Assembly: GCA_963785155.1 (NCBI GenBank)
Contig: CAWAUB010000006.1
Location: 124,001 to 188,000, forward strand
Reading direction: 5' to 3'
Origin: DASUSH01 sp963785155
GTDB taxonomy: Bacteria > Actinomycetota > Thermoleophilia > Solirubrobacterales > 70-9
DNA length: 64,000 nt
A program made the position numbers and the translations under genes. Below are positions 8,491 through 17,524 of this stretch, in pieces. Every line of letters starts with the position of its first letter. The stretch's first letter is position 1. The notes beneath the pieces were generated by a model. That model searched no databases, was not told where the DNA came from, and saw only the letters and a list, made by a program, of their open reading frames with translations.

Positions 8491-9912
8491 TCAGCCGGCG
8501 AGCAGCGGAAGCACGGCGCCGAGCTTGACCTCGGTCTCGGCCAGCTCGGCGGCGGGATCCGAGTCGGCGACGATGCCCGCGCCCGCGTAGAGGTGCGCGC
8601 GGCGGTCGCGGAGCAGGGCGCTGCGCAGCGCAACGCACAGCTCGCCGTCCTCGGCCGCGTCCATCCAGCCGACCGGGCCGGCGTACCAGCCGCGGTCCAT
8701 GCCCTCGAGCTCGTCGATCGCCGCCAGCGCCGGAGCGGCAGGCTCGCCGCCGACGGCGGGCGTCGGATGCAGGAGCGCAGCGAGCTCCACGGCCGAGCGA
8801 GGCTCGGCGAGCTGCGCGCGAATCGGGGTCGCCATGTGCTGGATGTTGGCGACCTTGACGAGGCCGGGCTCGGAGCCCGCCTCGACCCAGACCGAGAACG
8901 GTCGCAGCGCGCGCTCGATCCGTCGGGCGACGATGGCGTGCTCACTGCGTTCCTTGTCCGAGCGCAGGAGCTGTTCGCCCAGGTGGTCGTCGACCGCCGG
9001 ATCCGCGCTGCGTCGGGCGGAGGCCGCGAGGGCGACGGTCGCTGCTCCGGCCCCGCGGCGGCGGATGAGGAGCTCCGGGCTGGCGCCGCAGAAGGCACCC
9101 TCGGGAGAGCCCACGCAGAAGCAGAAGCAGGCCGGGAAGAGCTCCCGCAGGGCGCCGTGGAGGGCGGCCGGATCATGTGCGGCGGGCGCATCGACGGTCA
9201 CCTCGCGAGCGAGGACGGTCTTCTCGAGCTCGCCGCTCCGTATCCGGTCGCGTGCAGACGCGACCGCAGCCTCGTAGCGCTCGGGCGGCAGAACGCTTCG
9301 GATCGCCACCGCCCCGGTCGGATGCGGGTCGAGCAGGGGTAGCTCGCCGTGACGCACGCCGGCGAGCCGGGACTCGATCCTGCGGAGGGCCGCCTCCCCT
9401 TCCGCCTTCGAGCTCGCAAGTGCGGAAACCGTCAGCAGGCAGCGATCGCCGGCGCGGACCAGCGCGAGCTCCGGAAGGACGAGCAGTGCCGGGGGGAACG
9501 AGGACCATTCCGGGCTGCCGCCGCCGTCGGGCGCGAAGGCGAACCCGCCGACCCAGACGGGCCCCGCACCGCGCGGCATGTCGGGCGGCTCGTCCGCAAT
9601 CCGGCCCCGTGCGACGTCGGCGCAGGCCTGGCCGATGTCGGCGAACCTGGATTCGCCGCGCGAGACCGCCTCGTGGGCGCTGCCGAGCCCGGCCAGCGCG
9701 AACTCCGCCTCGGGGTGCTCCCAGCAGAACCAGCGGTCCGATGCGAGGCGGGAGGCAAAGACCGCTGCCGCCGGGTCGACCGCACCGTCACCGAGATCCA
9801 CGGTGAGGCTGGCGAGGCGCCGCCTGCCGTCGTCCGGGAGCCGCTCGATGAGCGCCGCGAAGCGCTCGACCGGCTCAGTTGGGGCGACGACCGGCTGCCG
9901 GGGATTTCCCAT
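8491..9912 (-). CDS. menF: Isochorismate synthase
   Basis: Chorismate-binding enzyme that isomerises chorismate to isochorismate, the entry to menaquinone. Seen in the C-terminal half: ELEKTVLAREVTV, CFCVGSPEGAFCGASPELL, LRSDKERSEHAIVARRIE, the HPTPAVGGEP block, and GWYAGPVGWMDAAEDGE ending in the metal-binding AELAETEVKLGAVLPL. ATG 9912 gives 473 residues. The longer open frame upstream has low-complexity Arg-rich sequence and belongs to another gene's shadow. With it, the window codes for MenF, D, C, E, B and A. The thioesterase (MenH/I) and methyltransferase (MenG) are not in view. Confidence 0.93.
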   Translation of the reverse strand: MGNPRQPVVAPTEPVERFAALIERLPDDGRRRLASLTVDLGDGAVDPAAAVFASRLASDRWFCWEHPEAEFALAGLGSAHEAVSRGESRFADIGQACADVARGRIADEPPDMPRGAGPVWVGGFAFAPDGGGSPEWSSFPPALLVLPELALVRAGDRCLLTVSALASSKAEGEAALRRIESRLAGVRHGELPLLDPHPTGAVAIRSVLPPERYEAAVASARDRIRSGELEKTVLAREVTVDAPAAHDPAALHGALRELFPACFCFCVGSPEGAFCGASPELLIRRRGAGAATVALAASARRSADPAVDDHLGEQLLRSDKERSEHAIVARRIERALRPFSVWVEAGSEPGLVKVANIQHMATPIRAQLAEPRSAVELAALLHPTPAVGGEPAAPALAAIDELEGMDRGWYAGPVGWMDAAEDGELCVALRSALLRDRRAHLYAGAGIVADSDPAAELAETEVKLGAVLPLLAG

Positions 9913-9944
9913 CCCCGACAGCCTAGGTCGTTGCTTCCCCCGAC

Positions 9945-11273
9945 CTAGCGGGTGACGCGCCAGCGGTAGATGGCCGGCGAGTCGTCCAGGTTGCCCGCCG
10001 CGTCGGTGGCGAACACGAGGAACACGTGGCGGCCCGAGCCGACGCGCCGGTAGCGCTTCGGCGATCCGCAGGAGCGGACCGGCTTGTTGTCGATGACGCA
10101 CTCGAACGTCGCCCCGGCCTCGTCGGCCGTGAAACCGAACGTCGCCTTGCGCCTGCCCGTCCGGCGTGCCGGAGCCCGGTCGATGAAGACATCGGGCGGG
10201 TCGGTGTCACCGGTGGGCGGATTTGATCCTCCACCGGGGTCACTCGGCGGATCGACGGGGGGCGGGGACGGGGTCGCGACGTAGTTGAACTCGTCGGCTC
10301 CGATGTCGGCGTTTCCATGCTGGATCCGCTCCGCGCGGTCCAGGTCGAGGAAGCCGACCTGTGCATCCACGCTGCCGGCGTCGATCGTCGGCGAGCCCGC
10401 GACCTGGTGGAAATCGCCGGCCGATGCGTCGACGAACGACGGTGCGGCGGATTGGTTTCCGTTCGACGACGGTGAGGATGCCGAGGACGCTCCGCCGCTC
10501 ACGGCGACGTTGGCGAAGCTCGACGTCCTCAGGGTGACGATCGACCGCGATCCGCCGACGCCATAGTTCTCTGCGCTGATGTCGACTCCCGGCGCCAGCG
10601 CGATGACGTTGCGGGCATCGACGGTGATCTGGGTGTTGTTTCCGGCGCTGGCGTGAATCGCGGGCGCGCTCGGAGAGGTCGTCACCGCGGTGACGTTGCG
10701 GAGCTTGGGCGTGATCGAGATCGGCGCGGTGGAGCCGGCAGACGTCGCGATCGCCCAGCCCCCGGGGCCAGAGCGAGTGTTCCAGCAGACGCTGTCGCGC
10801 AGCACCGCGCTGTCTGCTCCCTCTCCGAACGGACCACAGGCGTTGTCGCCGGTGGAGTGGACGATCACCCGCTCGGCGAGCCCGCCGAACAGGGAGAGGC
10901 CGGTGTTCCGGCCGGTGAACTCGATCTCCAGATCGGCGATCCGGTTGGTCGCGTTGATCGTGATCCCGTTCTCGCCGCTCGCGGAGATCCGCGGCCGCGG
11001 TTGGCCGGCCTCGCCGTGAACGTCGAGCCCCGTGGCCAGGCCGGGGAACTGCAGCGGCGAGCTCAGGCTGTAGCGGCCCGAGCGCACGATCACCTCGTCG
11101 CCGGCGCTGGCCGATTCGACGGCGGTGCGCAGCTCGCAGGGCGAGGCCGGCGTGCATTGGATGCCCGAGCCGGTCGCGGATGCGATCCGCTGGGCCGCCG
11201 AAGCGGAGGCCGTGAGGGCGAGTGAGCCGAGCGATACAGCGAGGACTGCGGTGAGGCGATTGCGGTTGAACAT
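9945..11273 (-). CDS. Secreted right-handed beta-helix protein with C-terminal Ig-like domain
   Basis: A 442-residue exported protein. ATG 11273 has a strong AAGGAG site and opens a signal peptide (NRLTAVLAVSLGSLALTASA, then SA-AQ). Residues about 30-320 form a parallel beta-helix with short repeating turns such as NATNRIADLEIEF and RNVTAVTTSP, and an early SPCELRTAVESASAGDEVIV block common in pectate-lyase-like proteins. A Pro/Gly/Asp linker follows, then an Ig-like end (FGFTADEAGATFECVID to DAAGNLDDSP) of a type common in Thermoleophilia surface proteins. No catalytic residues can be assigned. It may bind or act on extracellular polysaccharide. Confidence 0.82.
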   Translation of the reverse strand: MFNRNRLTAVLAVSLGSLALTASASAAQRIASATGSGIQCTPASPCELRTAVESASAGDEVIVRSGRYSLSSPLQFPGLATGLDVHGEAGQPRPRISASGENGITINATNRIADLEIEFTGRNTGLSLFGGLAERVIVHSTGDNACGPFGEGADSAVLRDSVCWNTRSGPGGWAIATSAGSTAPISITPKLRNVTAVTTSPSAPAIHASAGNNTQITVDARNVIALAPGVDISAENYGVGGSRSIVTLRTSSFANVAVSGGASSASSPSSNGNQSAAPSFVDASAGDFHQVAGSPTIDAGSVDAQVGFLDLDRAERIQHGNADIGADEFNYVATPSPPPVDPPSDPGGGSNPPTGDTDPPDVFIDRAPARRTGRRKATFGFTADEAGATFECVIDNKPVRSCGSPKRYRRVGSGRHVFLVFATDAAGNLDDSPAIYRWRVTR

Positions 11274-11381
11274 CCTTGCTCCTTTTCGTCGATCCAAATT
11301 GACTGGATCGACCGTAAGAAGCAACGGATGCCCCATGGGGCTACCAAGGTGTGGACGTCCCACACCTCGTGCCTGAGGGGA
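11274..11381 (-). promoter_or_regulatory. 108-bp gap with three inverted repeats between ilvN and the beta-helix gene
   Basis: Three perfect inverted repeats follow each other. At 11347-11367 there are 8-bp arms (AGGTGTGG / CCACACCT) with a 5-base loop, placed like a terminator after ilvN. At 11330-11341 there is the 12-bp palindrome GCCCCATGGGGC. At 11288-11312 there are 9-bp arms (GTCGATCCA / TGGATCGAC) around 7 bases, directly in front of the beta-helix ribosome site. The last one is placed to act as an operator or a leader hairpin. None has a U-tract. Confidence 0.5.
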
Positions 11382-11933
11382 TCAGGCGTCGGGCTTGGAA
11401 CGGGCGATCGCGACCTCGCCCGTGCGTGCCATCTCGACCAGGCCGTGCGGGCGGATCATCCGCTCGAAGGCGTCGATCTTCTCCTGCGTGCCGGTGATCT
11501 CGACGGTCAGAGTGCGCCGGGAGACCTCGACGATCTTGGCGCGGAAGATCTCCGCGAACTGCATGATCTCGCCGCGCGACTCGACCGAGGCGGTGATCTT
11601 GAACAGGGCCATCTCGCGGGCGATCGTCCCGCCCGGCTCCATGTCGCGGATCTTGATCACGTTGACCAGCTTGTGGAGCTGCTTGGTCACCTGGTCGATC
11701 GGGTGAATCGCGCCGTCGAGCGTGAGCGTGATCCGCGAGATGTTCGGGTCGTCGGTCGGGCCGACGGTGAGCGTGTCGATGTTGAAGCCGCGGCGGCTGA
11801 AGAGGCCGGCGATCCGCGCCAGGACGCCGGGGCGGTTCTCGACCAGCAGGGAGAGGATGTGCTTGCGGCCGGTCAGCTGCGAGCCGACCTCGAGGTCCTC
11901 CAGGCGAACCAGATCGGGGGTGCCGGCTTCCAT
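11382..11933 (-). CDS. ilvN: Acetolactate synthase small (regulatory) subunit
   Basis: Regulatory subunit that binds valine and activates the catalytic subunit. The 183 residues hold an N-terminal ACT domain (HILSLLVENRPGVLARIAGL, FSRRGFNIDTLTVG) and the usual C-terminal domain (MALFKITA, FRAKIVEVSRRTLTVEITG). The start is 4 bp from the ilvB stop, as expected for an ilvBN operon. Confidence 0.96.
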   Translation of the reverse strand: MEAGTPDLVRLEDLEVGSQLTGRKHILSLLVENRPGVLARIAGLFSRRGFNIDTLTVGPTDDPNISRITLTLDGAIHPIDQVTKQLHKLVNVIKIRDMEPGGTIAREMALFKITASVESRGEIMQFAEIFRAKIVEVSRRTLTVEITGTQEKIDAFERMIRPHGLVEMARTGEVAIARSKPDA

Positions 11934-11937
11934 CGCC

Positions 11938-13617
11938 CTAGCCCACCATGTCCCGTGCGGCGGCGCCGGCCGGGATCATCGGATAGCAGTTCTCCTCCTT
12001 GGTCACGCGCACGTCGAGCAGCACGGGGCCCTCGGCGTCGATCGCGTCGCGCATCGCGCCCTCGACCTCGGCCTTGTCCTCGACCAGCGAGGCGGTCCAG
12101 CCGAAGGACTCGGCGAGCTTCACCCAGTCGGGGCTCGGACCCATCTCGACGGAGCTGTAGCGCTTCTCCCAGAAGAGCTCCTGCCACTGGCGGACCATGC
12201 CCATGTAGCCGTTGTTCATGAGGAAGACCTTGACCGGGATGTCGTGTACAGCGGCGGTCGCCATCTCCTGCACGTTCATGATCAGCGAGCCGTCGCCGGC
12301 GAGGCAGACGACGGATTCGTCGGGACAGGCGACCTTGGCCCCGATCGCGGCCGGCAGGCCGAAACCCATCGTGCCGAGGCCGCCGGAGTTGATCCACCGG
12401 CGGGGCTTGTTGAAGTGGTAGTACTGCGCCGCCCACATCTGGTGCTGGCCGACGTCGGAGGCGATGATCGCGTCGCCCTCCGTTGCCCTGTACATCGACT
12501 CGACCATCAGCTGCGGCTTGATCTCGGAGTCGGCGGAGTCCTCGTAGCCGAGCGGGTAGTTCTCCTGCCAGTCGCGGATCTGCTTCCACCAGTCGGCGAG
12601 GCGGCTTGAGTCAGGGTCGAGCGCCTGGTACTCCTTCGTCAGCTTCGGCAGCACGTCCTTGGCGTCGCCGACGATCGGGATGTGAGCCGGGACGTTCTTC
12701 GAGATCTCGGCCGGGTCGACGTCGATGTGGACGAACTTGGCGCGCGGCGCGAACTCGGAGAGCTTGCCGGTGATCCGGTCGTCGAAGCGAGCGCCGACGC
12801 AGAGGATCAGGTCCGCCTGGTCCATCGCCCAGTTGGCCGCCCGGGTGCCATGCATGCCGAGCATGCCCAGCCACTGCTCGTGCGGGGCGGGGAAGGCGCC
12901 GAGGCCCATCACCGTGCAGGTGACGGGAAGGTCGTCCGAGGCGGCGAGCTCGCGAAGCTCGTCGGAGGCGTTCGCGTTGACCACCCCACCGCCGGCGTAG
13001 ATCACCGGGCGGCTCGCGTTCGCCAGCGCCTTCGCGGCGAGGCGGATCTGCTTGATGTTCCCCGAGGTCGTCGGCTGATAGCCGGGCAGGTCGGGCTCGC
13101 CCGTGGCCGGCTGGTAGTCGATGTCGGCGCGCGAGAGGTCCTGCGGGACGTCGACGAGGACCGGGCCGGGGCGGCCGGTCGAAGCGATGTGGAAAGCGGA
13201 ATGGATGTACTCGGGGATCTGCCGCGGGTCCTGGACGAGGAAGGAGTGCTTGACGACCGGCAGCGTCAACCCGGTGACGTCGGCCTCCTGGAAGCCGTCG
13301 GTGCCGATCAGGTCGGTGCGCACCTGGCCGGTGACGAAGACGGTCGGGACCGAGTCGAGGTGCGCGTCGGCGATCGCCGTGACGAGGTTCGTTGCGCCCG
13401 GGCCCGAGGTGGCGAGCGCGACGCCGACCTTGCCCGAGGCCTTCGCGTAACCCTCTGCCGCATGCCCGCCGCCCTGCTCATGACGCACCTGGATGTGGGT
13501 GATATCCGCGTCGTAGAGCGCGTCGTAGGTCGGCAGATTCGCGCCCCCGGGAATCCCGAAGACGTGCTTCACACCCTCGGCTTTGAGGGCTTCGCAAAGA
13601 GCATCGGCAGCACGCAT
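11938..13617 (-). CDS. ilvB: Acetolactate synthase large (catalytic) subunit
   Basis: ThDP-, FAD- and Mg-dependent enzyme that condenses pyruvate with pyruvate or 2-oxobutyrate, the first common branched-chain step. Seen over 559 residues: GVKHVFGIPGGANLPTYDAL, the catalytic-Glu region VRHEQGGGHAAEGYA, TSGPGATNLVTAIADAHLDS, and the ThDP motif from GDGSLIMNVQEMATA to MNNGYMGMVRQWQELF. It starts at ATG 13617, 43 bp after sqdB. No attenuator or T-box fits in that gap. Confidence 0.97.
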   Translation of the reverse strand: MRAADALCEALKAEGVKHVFGIPGGANLPTYDALYDADITHIQVRHEQGGGHAAEGYAKASGKVGVALATSGPGATNLVTAIADAHLDSVPTVFVTGQVRTDLIGTDGFQEADVTGLTLPVVKHSFLVQDPRQIPEYIHSAFHIASTGRPGPVLVDVPQDLSRADIDYQPATGEPDLPGYQPTTSGNIKQIRLAAKALANASRPVIYAGGGVVNANASDELRELAASDDLPVTCTVMGLGAFPAPHEQWLGMLGMHGTRAANWAMDQADLILCVGARFDDRITGKLSEFAPRAKFVHIDVDPAEISKNVPAHIPIVGDAKDVLPKLTKEYQALDPDSSRLADWWKQIRDWQENYPLGYEDSADSEIKPQLMVESMYRATEGDAIIASDVGQHQMWAAQYYHFNKPRRWINSGGLGTMGFGLPAAIGAKVACPDESVVCLAGDGSLIMNVQEMATAAVHDIPVKVFLMNNGYMGMVRQWQELFWEKRYSSVEMGPSPDWVKLAESFGWTASLVEDKAEVEGAMRDAIDAEGPVLLDVRVTKEENCYPMIPAGAAARDMVG

Positions 13618-13633
13618 GAGTGCAGGCAGCTTA

Positions 13634-13645
13634 GAGCACGTGCTC
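13634..13645. promoter_or_regulatory. 12-bp perfect palindrome in the sqdB-ilvB gap
   Basis: GAGCACGTGCTC lies in the 43 bp between the sqdB stop and the ilvB start. A perfect, spacer-free 12-mer in so short a gap could be a repressor site for the ilvBN genes. It has no U-tract and would make a poor terminator. The binding protein is unknown. Confidence 0.35.
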
Positions 13646-13660
13646 AGGCTGTTTTTCGGG

Positions 13661-14857
13661 CTACGAGGCGGCTTCGGGCTCGGAGACCGGGGCGCCTTCG
13701 AGCTCGCCGGGCTTCCAGCGGGTGCGAGGGGCGATTGCGCCCTCGATGACGCGGTCCCGGTTCGCCTCGACCATCTTCAGGACGGAGCGGACCAGCTCCT
13801 CGCCGAGGAGGTGCGGCTCGAGGCCGAGGTCGTGGAGCTTGGTGTTGGTCGCGTTGTAGTAGTGGCGCTCGAGCTCGACGCGGGGGTTCGGGTAGGTCCT
13901 GATGTCGACCTCGTAGCCGACCTCGCCGGCCGAGCGGCGGACGAGATCGGCGAGCTCGGCGACCGAGAACTGCTCGGTGAACTGATTGAAGACGCGGTAC
14001 TCGCCCAGATCGGCCGGGTTCGCCACCGCGAGCTCGACACACTGGAGGGTGTCGCGGATGTTGAGGAAGCCACGGGTCTGGCCGCCCTCTCCGTAGACCG
14101 TGAGCGGATGGCCGATCACCGCCTGCACGCAGAAGCGGTTGAGCACGGTGCCGAAGATCTCGTCGTAGTCGAAGCGGGTCGCGAGGCGCTCGTCGCGGTC
14201 AGCTTCCTCGGTGGAGACGCCGTAGACGACCCCCTGGTTCAGATCGGTTGAGCGCAGGCCCCAGATCCGGCAGGCAAAGTGGATGTTGTGGGAGTCGTGG
14301 ACCTTCGAGAGGTGATAGAGCGAGCCGGGCAGCTTCGGGAACGGCAGCGTGTCCGAGCGGCCGTTGTGCTCGATCTCGATGAACCCTTCCTCGATATCGA
14401 TGTTGGGCGTCCCGTACTCGCCCATCGTGCCGAGCTTGACCAGGTGACAGTCCGGGACCCGGTCGCGCATCGAGAAGAGGAGGTTGAGCGTCCCGATCAC
14501 GTTCGTGTACTGGGTCAGGACGGCGTTGCGACGGCTCATCATCGAGAACGGCGCGGAGGGCTGCTCGCCGTAATGGACGATCGCCTCGGGCAGCGTCTCG
14601 CGGACCACCTGGTCGATGAACTCGCCGTCCTCGATGTCGCCGACGAAGGAGCGGATCTCGGCGCCCGTCAGCTCGCGCCAGGCGTCGATGCGCTCCCCCA
14701 GCGAACGGATCGGGGTGAGCGAGTCGGTCGAGTGCTCGTGATGCCAGCGGCGACGGGAGAAGTTGTCGACCACGCTCACCTCGTGCCCCTGTGCCGAGAA
14801 GCGCATGGCGGTCGGCCAGCCCAGGTATCCGTCGCCACCCAGGATGAGAATCCGCAT
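13661..14857 (-). CDS. sqdB: UDP-sulfoquinovose synthase (SQD1/SqdB family)
   Basis: Extended short-chain dehydrogenase that makes UDP-sulfoquinovose from UDP-glucose and sulfite, the head-group donor for sulfolipid. The protein is 398 residues and tracks the plant SQD1 core closely: LGGDGYLGWPTAM, SLTPIRSLGERI, GEQPSAPFSMM, HLVKLGTMGEYGTPNIDIEE, HNGRSDTLPFPK, YHLSKVHDSHN, DLNQGVVYGV, NRFCVQAVIGHPLTVYGEGG and VFNQFTEQFSV. The catalytic triad maps to Thr144, Tyr181 and Lys185, almost the plant numbering. The usual partner glycosyltransferase (SqdX) is not beside it. The nearest sugar enzyme is the divergent gene at 14892. Confidence 0.92.
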   Translation of the reverse strand: MRILILGGDGYLGWPTAMRFSAQGHEVSVVDNFSRRRWHHEHSTDSLTPIRSLGERIDAWRELTGAEIRSFVGDIEDGEFIDQVVRETLPEAIVHYGEQPSAPFSMMSRRNAVLTQYTNVIGTLNLLFSMRDRVPDCHLVKLGTMGEYGTPNIDIEEGFIEIEHNGRSDTLPFPKLPGSLYHLSKVHDSHNIHFACRIWGLRSTDLNQGVVYGVSTEEADRDERLATRFDYDEIFGTVLNRFCVQAVIGHPLTVYGEGGQTRGFLNIRDTLQCVELAVANPADLGEYRVFNQFTEQFSVAELADLVRRSAGEVGYEVDIRTYPNPRVELERHYYNATNTKLHDLGLEPHLLGEELVRSVLKMVEANRDRVIEGAIAPRTRWKPGELEGAPVSEPEAAS

Positions 14858-14891
14858 GAGGCGCAGCAGGGTAGCGGCCTAGAGTCCCCCG

Positions 14892-16353
14892 ATGGGCCGA
14901 ATTCGTGCCTGGTTCTCAGGCCTCCCGGAGCGCCACGGACGCACGACGCTGATCGTCCTCGCCGTGATCGTCCTGGTCGCGCTGGGGCTCCGCGTCGTCC
15001 GCGCCGGCGACGAGATCGCCGCTCCCGGCCCCGACTCTGAGGCGTACTCGGCGCTCGCCGCGAACCTCTACAAGACCGGCGACTACGGCACGCCCGGCAT
15101 GGAGAACGAGTCCGACTGGTCGCCGGGCGCAGTCCTGACCTACACGGCCGTGTACGCGGCAACCGGCGGCGTTCGCGAGGAGGCGGCCCGCTATCTGGTG
15201 GCCCTTGATCGGCGCCGCCCTCGTCCTCGTCGTCTACGCGCTCGCCCGCCGCCTCGCCCGCGCGGCCAACGGGGGACAGAGGGGTCGGAGGACTCGGGTC
15301 TCCGAAGCGGTCGCCGGTCTGGTCGCCGCCGGAGCGGTCGCGATCTACCCCGCCTTCATCTACGACGCCGGCCGGCTGATGTCGGAGCCCTTCGCGGAGC
15401 TCTCCTTAGCCGGCTTCATGCTCGCCTACCTCTGGGCCTCGGACCCGGGCCGCACTCCCTGGGCATATCTGGTGCCAGGCGCATTGCTTGGCCTGACCTC
15501 GCTGTTCCGCCCTGAATACCTCCCCTTCGCTCTCCTGTTCGCACTCCTAGCCGCGTGGTGGGCCTACAGAGCACGTAGGGAAGACCCTGAGCGGGCGGGT
15601 GGTGTCGCGGAGGGCCCCGACGAGCCCGAAAGGGCGAAGTTGGGGGGCGCCGCGGCGACAGGACCCGCCCGCAGAGCGCTTTCGTCCCTCGCCGTTTTCC
15701 TGATCGCCTTCGGAATAGCCGTCCTCCCCTGGACGATCCGAAACGCAATAGAGCTAGATCGCTTCGTCCCGGTCTCAACAGGAGGCGGCAAGGCCCTCTT
15801 CATCGGCACCTACCTCCCCGGCGACGGCGACCACTTCGGCACCAAGCGCGCCCTCTTCTACGCGTCGCACCCGGACTCGGACCTGCCTCCTGAAGCGGTC
15901 AACCTGCTCCCGATGCAGCCCTTCCTCGACGCCGTCGCGGCGAGTCGCCCGGAGCTCGATCGCGACGCGGCACTCGGCGCGATCGGCAAGGAGAACCTGG
16001 GCGACGCGATCACCGAGCAACCGCTCGATTTCGCCGCGATGATGGGCCGCAAGGTCTGGCGAATGTGGCGGTCGGGCTCGGGACCGGGGATGGACGGAGC
16101 GGCACAGGAGGTGCTCCACGCCCTGATCTGCCTGGCCGGGCTCGCCGGCCTGCTTCTCCTCGCGATCCGCCGCCGCCGCGAGGCAGTCGCGATCGGCCTC
16201 CTCGTACTTGGGATCACCGCGATCGGCGCCGTCCTGCTCGCATCCACTCGCCGCAACCTGATCCTGATGCCGATCGTGATCTCGTTGGCGGGGGTCGCCG
16301 TCGCGTGGCTGGCGGCGCGAATAGCCGCCGTGGGCGACATCGATCCCGCCTAG
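14892..16353 (+). CDS. GT39-like polytopic membrane glycosyltransferase (frame broken by one base near 15205)
   Basis: Two adjacent frames together make one protein of about 486 residues. The first (from ATG 14892) has a membrane segment, then DEIAAPGPDSEAYSALAANL and GDYGTPGMENESDWSPG, typical of the N-terminal catalytic loop of PMT/ArnT-like lipid-linked sugar transferases. The second continues from IGAALVLVVYALARR with about ten more hydrophobic segments. Removing one T at 15205-15206 (GCCCTTGATC) joins them seamlessly. The single extra base resembles twelve others in this window, so the gene is probably intact in the organism. It is divergent from sqdB by 34 bp; its substrate is unknown. 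Confidence 0.78.
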
Positions 16354-16391
16354 CGGGCACGATGTCGCCCGCGCGCTTCGTGCGGCTGTCC

Positions 16392-17471
16392 CTAGACCTT
16401 CTTTTCCTTCTCGCAGCTATGGGCGGCGTCGTCCTTGGCCTTGCCGCCGTCGCACACATCTCCCTTGCCCGCGCCGCCGGTGAGCTCGTCCTTGCCGTCC
16501 TCGCCAAAGAGCTTGTCGCGGCCGCCCTGGCCCTCGAGATCGTCCTTGCCGAGGCCCCCGCAGACGATGTCGTTGCCGTTGCCCGCGCGGACGACGTCTG
16601 AGCCGCCCAGCGCCACGATCACGTCAGAGGCCGTAGTCCCCCGGATGATCTCCTCGGCGTCGGAGCCCGTAATCGTGGCCGGCTTCCCTGCGCAGGTCGC
16701 GGGCGTTCCGCTACCGCCACCGGGGTCAGACGTGTCGCACGCGTCTCCCGTCCCGTCCCCGTCCCCATCGGCCTGGTCGGGGTTCGCAACCGTCGCGCAG
16801 TTATCGCCTCCGTCGGGTCTTCCGTCCCCGTCCCCGTCGGTCGGAGACGACGGATCTGTGGTCAACAGGGAGACGTCGTCGACGTCGAATCGGGCGCATA
16901 GCGAGTCCGGCAAGAAGTCGGGGTGCGCGGAGCACGTGATATCGAAACGGAGCTCATGGTTGCCCGGACCGGCGAATGCGCTGACATCGCGGGTCACCGT
17001 CACGTAGTTCTCGAAGCCGGTGGTGAAGATGTCCACCTTGAAGATCTCCGCGCCGTCGAGGCGTGCTCTGACCACGGCGAAGGCATTTTCCCCGCCGGCG
17101 ATCCTGAACTTGAACGTCAGGGTCGCCGGCGCGTCAGGTATCTGCACCGACTGCGTGGCCGCCCCGCTCTCAGACTGGCCGGCCGGCACGTTGTCGCCAC
17201 CAACCGCGAGCCAATGGGTGCCGGCGAACGGCGAGCCGCTGCACTTCCCAACTTCGCAAAGAAAGGCCAGCGTTCCGGTCTCCGTCCAGAAGGAGCTGGT
17301 GCAGTCCGGACCCGGACACGTTGTGGCCTCGAACCCGCCGTCCTGAACCCGTTCGACCGCGCTCGCGGAGCCGGGCATGGCGACGGCGAGCACTGCCGCA
17401 GCTGCGGTAAGCACGCCCAAGGCACGACGCCTGTAGGGACCCCTCCCCATCCGCGGCAAAACGTAGACCAT
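16392..17471 (-). CDS. Secreted protein with thrombospondin type 3-like and RTX calcium-binding repeats
   Basis: A 359-residue exported protein. After a signal peptide (RRRALGVLTAAAAVLAVAMP) comes a beta-sandwich-like domain of about 180 residues (VQDGGFEATTC, FRIAGGENAFAVVRARLDG). Next are Asp-rich DGDGDGRPDGGDNC and DGDGDGTGDACD repeats of the thrombospondin type 3 kind. The C-terminal RTX-like nonapeptides include LGGSDVVRAGNGNDIVCGG and LFGEDGKDELTGGAG. Such proteins are secreted or surface-bound and fold on calcium. The start could be 17471 or the ATG seven codons later. A short CGGGC/GCCCG hairpin lies in the 38-bp gap to the convergent gene. Confidence 0.8.
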   Translation of the reverse strand: MVYVLPRMGRGPYRRRALGVLTAAAAVLAVAMPGSASAVERVQDGGFEATTCPGPDCTSSFWTETGTLAFLCEVGKCSGSPFAGTHWLAVGGDNVPAGQSESGAATQSVQIPDAPATLTFKFRIAGGENAFAVVRARLDGAEIFKVDIFTTGFENYVTVTRDVSAFAGPGNHELRFDITCSAHPDFLPDSLCARFDVDDVSLLTTDPSSPTDGDGDGRPDGGDNCATVANPDQADGDGDGTGDACDTSDPGGGSGTPATCAGKPATITGSDAEEIIRGTTASDVIVALGGSDVVRAGNGNDIVCGGLGKDDLEGQGGRDKLFGEDGKDELTGGAGKGDVCDGGKAKDDAAHSCEKEKKV

Positions 17472-17524
17472 GCCGCCCCGCCTGGCAAGTAACCACCGGC
17501 GCCCGACGTATCCTCGTTCGGCTC

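Noticed and set aside
13618..13660. A T-box or attenuator ahead of ilvB
   Set aside because: The gap is only 43 bp and holds just a 12-bp palindrome, with no room for a leader peptide and terminator pair.
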